Shown here: positions 1 to 7,000 of the stretch, one piece after another
Position numbering within the stretch: the stretch's first letter is position 1
How the letters are laid out: every line of letters starts with the position of its first letter
NCBI GenBank assembly: GCA_030847615.1
Contig: JAUMIR010000003.1
Location: 73,728,001 to 73,792,000, forward strand
Direction of reading: 5' to 3'
DNA length: 64,000 nt
DNA from: Gambelia wislizenii
Taxonomy: Eukaryota > Chordata > Lepidosauria > Squamata > Crotaphytidae
Translations under genes and position numbers: made by a program
Notes under the pieces: generated by a model
The model's database searches: none
Told to the model about the DNA's origin: nothing
What the model saw: only the letters and a program-made list of their open reading frames with translations

Positions 1-1112
1 CAGGGAGGTTTCTGAGAATTAAATGCTGCAGAGGTTCAGGGGAGAGGCGCAGGACTGAACTACTGTGGTGAAAGGTTGGTGGTAGAAGCATAAAGACGGT
101 CTCTTCCAGCCTCTTAATTGTCATGATGCATTCCCCATCCTTCTATGTGGCTATACCAAAACTTAGCAAGGTACTTTTTTTTTTTGGACTACAGCTCCCA
201 GAACCCCTCAGCCAGAACTGGCACAGGTAACTTTTTGAAGCACTGGGCAGTGCACAAAAAAAAGAAGAGGTGGGCTTGTCTATGGGGGGGGGGACTGGAT
301 TGCTCCACAGTAATATCAAGTCCCAGCAGCTGTGACCTGTCTTAATGGTTTTACAGCACCCATAAACTTTGCAAGCCTGTAGCTGGGACAGCAGCTGCAA
401 GTGAATTACTTATGTTTTTAAATCTACCGCTGCTGAACTTTAAAAAAAACCTATTTCTATGGTGTGCACAAGTGATATTTTACCTTTCTGAAAAAGGAGA
501 GAGAAAGATAACACAAGTCCCTGTTTTATCGCCTTAGCACTCACTCACTGAGACGAAAATCCAACATGGCAGCAGCAGGCACTTGCCATATAGCCCACTC
601 CCGCCGCCCCTTGCACTTGTCTGGCCAATCAGGTTTGTGCTTCCTCTTGTATGGGAAAGCGATTCATGTCGAACGACTTGTCTTAATGAGCGAGAATGCA
701 ACGCGCACACCACACTGGGCTTTTTTTAAAAGTTGGGAAAAGACATGAATGCTTTTGTCACTGTAGTTTTTAAAATAAATATTTTATTATTATTTTTTTA
801 TTGTTGTATTAGTTTGTATTATTATTTTTATTAATCTTTTATTACTTTTTTTCTTTTCCAAATATGTATAATTGTAATGTGTAAATAGAATGTTCATTGG
901 AAAAGAAAAAAGAGTGATTATAGTGTGTTTAGATTAAGAGGGAAAGTGTATTAGTATTAGGATAGATAGTTTCATTTTTGTATTAGTATGAAAAGAGGAA
1001 AACATTTTATTGTTACGGCCTTTGGCGGTGGGGTGTATTTTTCAATACAATGGTCTTATTCCAATAAAAAAAATTCCTAATGTCCCCCCCAAAAATTCCT
1101 AATCTCCTCCTT
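1..1112. other. intergenic, no gene
   Basis: No coding region or RNA gene is visible. The stretch is A/T-rich from about 760 to 1080. A short fragment of the dispersed 'ggactacagctcccagaa' palindromic element lies at about 185-236. By synteny the next gene to the left should be ENTPD7, but none of its coding sequence is recognisable here. Confidence 0.6.
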
Positions 1113-1636
1113 CAGGACCAGTTTAAGGAATTTGGGGGGCCCCTGCAATGCTTTATTTTGGAGGCCCCAAATGTTTATCTCAGGTCAATGTAACCTAACT
1201 CAACTTAAGCTATTCACAGTAAGGTCATTCAGATTATTACTAATAATGTTTTTGTAAGAGGAGGGTTACTACAGGGGCCCCACAGCAATGGGGGCCCCTG
1301 CAATGCTTTATTTTGGGGGGGGGGGCATATGTTTATCTCAGGTCAGTGAAACCTAACTCAACCTAAGCTATTCCCACTACAGGATATTCAGATTATTACC
1401 AATAATGTTTTTGCAAGAGGAAGGTTACTACTGGGGCCCCCACAATGCTTTACTTTGGGCGGCCCATATGTTTATCTCAGGTCAACCTAACCTAACTCAA
1501 CCTAAGCTATTCATGGTACAGGATATTCAGATTATTACTAATAATGTTTTGGCAGGAGGAGGGTTACTACTGGGGCCCCCACAATGATGAGCCCCCCTGG
1601 GGATGCTGATGCTGCCGGTGCCTTAAACCGGCTCTG
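1113..1636. mobile_element. non-autonomous hAT element with internal tandem triplication
   Basis: The ends are inverted copies of a CAGGACCAGTTTAAGG / CCTTAAACCGGCTCTG type terminus. They are flanked by an 8-bp target duplication with one mismatch (tcctcctt at 1105-1112, ccctcctt at 1637-1644), which is the hAT signature. Inside, a unit of about 139-155 bp (marker 'caatgcttta' at 1146, 1301 and 1443, with a diverged fourth start at 1582) is repeated head to tail. A single-unit relative in inverted orientation lies at 24036-24266. There is no coding capacity. Confidence 0.75.
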
Positions 1637-1739
1637 CCCTCCTTCACCATCCCATGAGACAACGCGCAGGATCCCATTAAGACAGCTCGTTTTCCCTACG
1701 AATTCCGTGAGAGGTATTTTCACCGTGTGGACAACCCCC

Positions 1740-2400
1740 GCCTCTCACCTGGCCATGTGCTCCGCGGAGCACTCGATCCCACGCTCAGCTTAGCTTCCCC
1801 TGCGGTCTCCGCGAGGAGGTGGCATCTCTCTCTGTCTCCGCCAACCAAAGGAGGCCCTGAAGAAGCAAAACGGGGGAGAGAAAAGAGACCCCACACAGGC
1901 AGGGCCGGTTTCCCCCCTTCCCCCAGAGACTGCCCCCAATAAATGAACCCCGAGATAATTCAACTGCACCCCCGAATAAGTGGGTCAGGCGCCGACAGGA
2001 CACGGGGCAACAACACGGGGCTCTCCTGCGCCAACAGCCGGGATTGGCTTCGCTGCGCGGGCAGCGGACTCGCCTCGGCTCGCCTCGCGCCCAGCGGGAC
2101 CAGGGAGCCCTCAGCCACGTCCCCACGGCGACCGGGCTCCAGCAGCGCAGCAGCAGCAGCCAATGCAAGGACCCCAGGAAGGTTGACGTAGCGGAACCAA
2201 CCCGGCCACCTTCGGCAATTCGGTCGCCTTGGCTCCGCCCCCTTCCCCGGACAGCCAATCAGAGAGCCGGCCGCAGGCAACGCTGTACTTTCCCCGAAGA
2301 GGACGCCTTGAGACTTCTTCCCTTCAGGAAGCCTCATTCAGGAATTCTCCCATCAAGTACGTCACAAGGTCTGGGCCAATCACGTGAGAGATCCTGACGC
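1740..2400. promoter_or_regulatory. CpG-rich promoter-like block, possibly for the left-hand gene
   Basis: The block is GC- and CpG-rich with CCAAT boxes at 2160, 2255 and 2376, an inverted CCAAT at 2043-2047, and a palindromic TCACGTGA E-box at 2380-2387 directly abutting the last CCAAT. This is the composition of a vertebrate CpG-island promoter. Synteny would make it the promoter of the divergent neighbour ENTPD7, whose coding exons would then lie left of the window. No splice-supported coding exon was found, so the assignment is inference. Open frames here on both strands are GC-driven. Confidence 0.45.
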
Positions 2401-2423
2401 AATTATTTCAATTGCGTTAGGCG

Positions 2424-2757
2424 ATTACTACACTGTTATAGCGCCATTATTCCACTTTAACTGCTCTGGCTGCCTCCTGTGGAATTGTGGGATTTGTAGT
2501 TTAGGGAGGTTTAAGAGCTCTCTGGCTGAGAATGCTAAATCCGGTGTCACACTACACCGCTATAACACTGTTATCCCACTTTAACTGCTCTGGCTGCCTC
2601 CTGTGGGAGCCTGAGATTTGTAGTCTCGGGAGAGGGATTTAGCACTCAGCCAGAGAGCTCTTAAGCCTCCATAAACTACAAATCCCAGGATCCCACAGGA
2701 GGCAGCCAGAGCAGTTAAAGTGGGAAAACAGTGCTATAACGGTGTAGTGTGACAAGG
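2424..2757. mobile_element. palindromic MITE, one and a half copies in tandem
   Basis: This is the dispersed foldback element whose arms contain 'gggatttgtagtt' and 'actacaaatccca', with 'ccactttaactgc' and 'gcagttaaagtgg' nearer the ends. Here a left half (about 2424-2560) is followed by a full hairpin (about 2555-2757) ending in 'gtgtgacaaggcc' next to CTA. Other copies lie at about 13385, 18931, 20605, 22737, 26135, 28690 and 41745. It is non-coding. Confidence 0.75.
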
Positions 2758-2764
2758 CCCTAAA

Positions 2765-2935
2765 AACCCAACCTTTCTCAGCCTTTTTATCCTGGAGGAA
2801 CCGTTGAAATAATTTCCAGGTCTCAGGGAACCCCTGCCTAAGAATGATTACTGTAGATTTACAGCTCCGCCCCCCAAAATGGTTATTTCCCCTCCCCAAT
2901 CTTAATATCTCTGGGAACCCTGGTCTAATTATAGG
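2765..2935. mobile_element. degraded hAT-like repeat fragment (tentative)
   Basis: The wording 'cagcctttttatcctgg' and 'gggaacccctgcctaag' resembles the ends of Charlie-type hAT elements that begin with a 'ggttccc(c)aacc' motif. No target duplication could be defined, so this is a weak call. Confidence 0.3.
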
Positions 2936-3052
2936 GGCCTGACGATTGAAACAGACGTGAAGCAATTCGGCGCGGTCCATTTTTCCAAGCACAGCTCCCA
3001 GAATCCCCTAGTGTCCAAGAGAAACTATCTCCAAATACTGACTAGAGACGTT

Positions 3053-3124
3053 GTTGGACTACAGTTCCCAGAATCCCTCACTATTGGCTTTGCTGTGTGG
3101 AGTTTCTGGGAACTGTAGTCCAAC
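3053..3124. repeat. perfect inverted repeat with ZNF143-like arms
   Basis: Arms at 3053-3072 and 3105-3124 (gttggactacagttcccaga and its exact reverse complement) are 20 bp, perfect, and separated by 32 nt. It belongs to the short palindromic family scattered through the window (about 185, 5000-5200, 9072, 11640, 14350, 28383, 36860, 41560, 43255, 51175, 59205 and 63080). The arm core resembles the ZNF143/STAF binding site (ACTACAATTCCCAGAATGC). The loop contains an inverted CCAAT at 3083-3087. Confidence 0.65.
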
Positions 3125-3335
3125 ATCTGGAGACCCACAGGTTGAGAACCGCCGGTCTGATCTGAGCTACATCTGCGGGGCTGGAACTGCTCAGGAGGCG
3201 CGCAGGACGACCTCTTATTAGTTCCGTGTCAAGCCTGGAGTCCCTCACCCAACCTGTATCCCACGTTCTTCTCCCGCAACACGTAACTAGAGCCTGCTGG
3301 CTGAGGGTGTTGAGAAACACAGTCCTCGTACCTAC

Positions 3336-3450
3336 CTGGAGGACAACTGAGCGAAGAGCGGAAACCGCAGCCATACATATAGGCACCTGGCCGTGACGTC
3401 ATCCTGACAGACAAACCAACCACCATCTGCAAACAAACTCCACGCGCCAT
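3336..3450 (-). other. candidate first exon of a divergent transcript
   Basis: Reading the minus strand, a near-ideal splice donor (CCTCCAG followed by GTAGGTACG) ends a possible exon at 3336. A perfect CRE lies 58 bp upstream. With the SLC25A28 promoter just to the right, this would be a head-to-head transcript, either a 5' exon of the left-hand neighbour or a non-coding RNA. A 73-codon open frame (3229-3450) crosses the donor but resembles no known protein. No acceptor partner was identified. Confidence 0.3.
3394..3401. promoter_or_regulatory. perfect palindromic CRE (TGACGTCA)
   Basis: TGACGTCA is the full CREB/ATF site. It sits about 116 bp left of the first CCAAT box of the SLC25A28 promoter and 58 bp from the divergent splice donor, so it could serve either direction. 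Its function is inferred from motif and position only. Confidence 0.5.
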
Positions 3451-3509
3451 AGAAAGTGCGCAGACCTGACGGCCGGCGTGTCATTCTGAAAGACGGGCAC
3501 CGCAGCCAA

Positions 3510-3710
3510 CCAATCCTTCGTTCTCTGGCGCGTAAAGACCAAAGTCATCCAATGCCGTGAGGAAAGAATGAAAGGTCAACGAGGCATTGCCCAATAGCGT
3601 CCCTGGGTAGGCGGGAAGCCATGGCAACACTCGCCAATAGGAACGTGCCGGGGTCGTAAGCGACCAATAGGCATTGGATTTAGGCGGCAGGAAAACCAGC
3701 AGTGGCCAAT
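3510..3710 (+). promoter_or_regulatory. SLC25A28 promoter: array of six same-strand CCAAT boxes
   Basis: CCAAT occurs on the plus strand at 3510, 3549, 3591, 3634, 3664 and 3706, so spacings are 39, 42, 43, 30 and 42 bp. One inverted copy lies at 3673-3677. CCAAT is the NF-Y site, and arrays of this kind drive TATA-less CpG promoters. The last box is 82 bp before the SLC25A28 start codon, followed by GC boxes (gggcgggg near 3722), and no TATA box is evident. The transcription start probably lies within about 100 bp before the ATG. Confidence 0.65.
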
Positions 3711-3791
3711 GGCGAATCCCGTGGGCGGGGCTGGCGGAGCGGGAGCCGCCGCGGGACCGAGCGGGCCGCCCGTAACGGACTCAGCGGCGCC

Positions 3792-4088
3792 ATGGAGCTG
3801 GGGGCGGGCGGGGCGGCGGGGCCCGGGCAGCGCGGCGGGGCGGAGCCGGGCCGCCAGCTCCTCCTGCTGCTGGGCGGGGGTGGCGGCGGCGGAGGGTCGG
3901 GTTGGGCGTGGCCCCCGGGAGCGGGAGGCGGCGGCGGGGAGGGGGGGACGGGCACGGACACCGAGGCCGGCCCGGAGCCGGACTACGAGGCCCTCCCGCG
4001 CGGCTCCGCCGCCTCCACTCACATGCTCGCCGGGGCTGTGGCTGGGGTGCTGGAGCACAGCCTCATGTACCCGGTGGATTGCGTCAAG
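3792..4088 (+). CDS. SLC25A28 coding exon 1
   Basis: Encodes residues 1-99: the low-complexity Gly/Ala/Arg N-terminus, then PDYEALP and the start of transmembrane helix 1, ending exactly in the first signature motif (YPVDCVK). The donor is AAG followed by GTGAGG, phase 0. Upstream in-frame sequence lacks a stop back to 3702, but homology begins at MELG, so the 3792 ATG is preferred. Confidence 0.95.
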
Positions 4089-7000
4089 GTGAGGAGGGAG
4101 GGCGGGGAGCCGCGGAGGGAGGGCAGAGGGAGAAGGGACCGAAGGGGCTCCGGAACGGGGAGTGTTGGGAGGGCGGAGCGGAGGCGGGAGCGCGTCAGGG
4201 GCGCCTTGCCAGGAGGAGGCGCCGAGCAGCAGCAGCACCGGAGGAGCGCCGAAACCTCCACAGGCGCGCCTTCCAAGTCGTTCTGTCTGCACGTGGACGG
4301 ACAGTTCGCCTCGATCCGGTTTGGCAACGCACGAGATGAGCCTGCTTGACAGGATGACCCGGGGCGGAGAGAGTGTCACCGGTTAGAGATGATGACAGAT
4401 GATGGGCGGGAGGGAGGGAACGAGGGAGCAACAAGTCGTTCGGCTCTTTTGCGGGTGGGCGGCGGAAGTGCCAACAGCGGTGTGAAAAGTTGAGGTAATA
4501 CAGTTGTCCCTCCATATCCACGGATTTGGTATCCACGGGTTCACGGCTGGAAAATATTCTTTAAAAAATAATAATCCCAAAAGCAAACCTTGATTTTGCC
4601 ATTTTTTATAAGGGACACCATTTTGCTATGCCATTGCATATAATGGAACTTGAGTATTCACGGATTTTGGTATCCACGGGGGTCCTGGAACCAAACCCCA
4701 GCCAATGTGAAGGGACAACTGTAGTTCAGAAGTGCTGCCAGTGATGCCACCTGTATTTCCTTAATGTCAGCTTGACCCCCATAGCGTTCCAACCCAGCAG
4801 TTTCCCTTCTTCTGCTATGATTTGAGTTCACACTTGGATAGGAGGTGATAGCCGAGGTTTGCAGGCTGTAAAGCAATCCCAAAACCAGACCCCACTGAAT
4901 AAAAAAGATCGCCTATGAATAGACAGCTGTACTGTATGGCCACTTGCTTGTACTACTCTGTAGAGCAAGGGTGGAAATCATACAGCTTCCAGGCAATGTT
5001 GAACTGCAACTTCCAGCATTTCTCACCATAGGTCATGCTGACTGGGGCTGCTGGAACTTGCAGTCCAGCATCTGAAGGGGCACATCATTCTCACCCTGGC
5101 TCATTATACTGAGGTGAGCAATGTGTGCCCCTCTAGATATTCTGGGACTTTCATCAGCTAATCAACTGTCAGGAATCATGTAAGTCATAGTCCTACAACA
5201 TCTAGAGGACTTTGGGTTTCTGCTCACTTGCACTATGCCATACTTGTGATTACTGGGGTTGAAATTCTGAAAGTCTATGAAGAAGAATAGATCAGTGGGT
5301 GGGGACTGCTTTCTCAGGGAAATCCCTAGGCATATCTAACCTGCTCCCCTCCCTGCGCTGGCAGACAAGGATGCAAAGCCTGCAACCAGAACCTGCTGCT
5401 CGTTACCGGAATGTGCTGGAGGCTCTGTGGAGGATCGTGCGGACTGAAGGGATCTGGAGACCCATGCGTGGATTGAACGTCACAGCCACAGGGGCTGGCC
5501 CTGCCCATGCCTTGTATTTCGCCTGCTACGAAAAGTTGAAAAAGACACTTACTGACCTTATCCATGCTGGGGGCAATAGTCACGTGGCCAACGGTATTGT
5601 CCCTTCCTGCCCCCTTACCCCATCCCAAAGTCACCATGTTGCCAGCTGGGGGCTGAGAGTGAGAAGGGGAACTGGATGCCAGGTTTCTTCCTGTTGTTCT
5701 GGCATTGCTGTCTGCTCAGCCCTGCTCACTGTTGGCACCATTTTGTAGTGCTGTATTCTGCTCAACTTCAAGCAGTATTTAAGAATGATCTGTGGGAATA
5801 TAAAGTTTCCCATTGTCATTTTAAAGCAATGTACGACTGGGAAGAGATTAAGGCAGTAGCATGGGGTGGCAGCTGAAGTTTCCATCAGGGCAGCCAGAAG
5901 ATCTGTTCCCTATTGTGATGAGAGAGTGAGATGTGATAAAGAGATGGGTGTGTTGCTGTTTGTCTTTTTGTCTTTTTATAGTGCTGCTGTTTCAAAATGG
6001 ATGTCCCAGAGATGCCTGTGCCTGTATTTGTCCTCAAATGATCCCAGTCTTCAGCAGCTTAATTTTTGAGTGCAGAGAGCCTAAGACATGTTACAGCATG
6101 TGCTCTAGAGTTCATCTGCTTCTTCCTCTGATAGTTTGGCCTGTTAATAAATAAAGTCATACTGCTTAGATCCCCTAGATGTTTAGTCCCTGGAGTTTAT
6201 TGGATGTATTAGGAAGAAGGTGGCAGAATCTTGCAGGGCAGTCTTGGCTGTTCTGTGTCTTAACTAAAGTCTTTTAGGTATTTTCCCCTCTTTCTTCCAG
6301 TTTGTGCTGTGATTAAGTTGGGGGAACATTGTCTGCACTAGAACCTTGATTATTTTCCCTGTTACCTCTGAAAATGGATTTTGGCTTCTCAATAATCTGT
6401 TTATATGTCTCTTGGATACAGTAGTGTCCTTACTTCCTTGCATAAGCTCTTCCAATGGCACATTCACAAAGCTCACTGAGATCTGATAGGTCTCCTCTCC
6501 ACTTTTCACATGTAACAGTCCTTGTCTTGCAGGCGCAGCAGGGTGTGTGGCAACATTGCTTCATGATGCAGCCATGAACCCGGCAGAAGGTAATACTGTC
6601 CCCCACCTCTGATGCAGCTTTCATGCAGCTTGTGCCTCTCCATTCTTATCACTAGGGGGTGATCTCTTGTTGTTTGAATTTTTAAAAAGTACAGGCAGAG
6701 CAATACAGTGGGCCCTTGGTATCCAGGACATGCACCCCACCCATGGATACCAAAATCCGTGGATGCTAAAGTCCCATTATATACGATGGCACAGTAAAAT
6801 GATGTCCTTTATATAAAATGGCAAAATGAAGGTTTGGTTCTTGGAATATATTTTTGGAGGCAATATTTTCAAGCCGTGGGTGGTGGAATCCATGGATGCC
6901 AAATCCATGGATACAGAGGGCCAACTGTATTTACTGCAAGAGTAAAACTAGGGGACTAGATTGTACAACGGTGATGGGAAAGGCTTTAGCCAGTGTGAGG

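Noticed and set aside
1740..2400. First coding exon of ENTPD7
   Set aside because: No frame on the minus strand resembles the ENTPD7 N-terminus; only promoter-like features are visible.
3576..4379. 267-codon minus-strand frame opposite SLC25A28 exon 1
   Set aside because: An antisense shadow of the GC-rich promoter and exon 1, with no recognisable domain.
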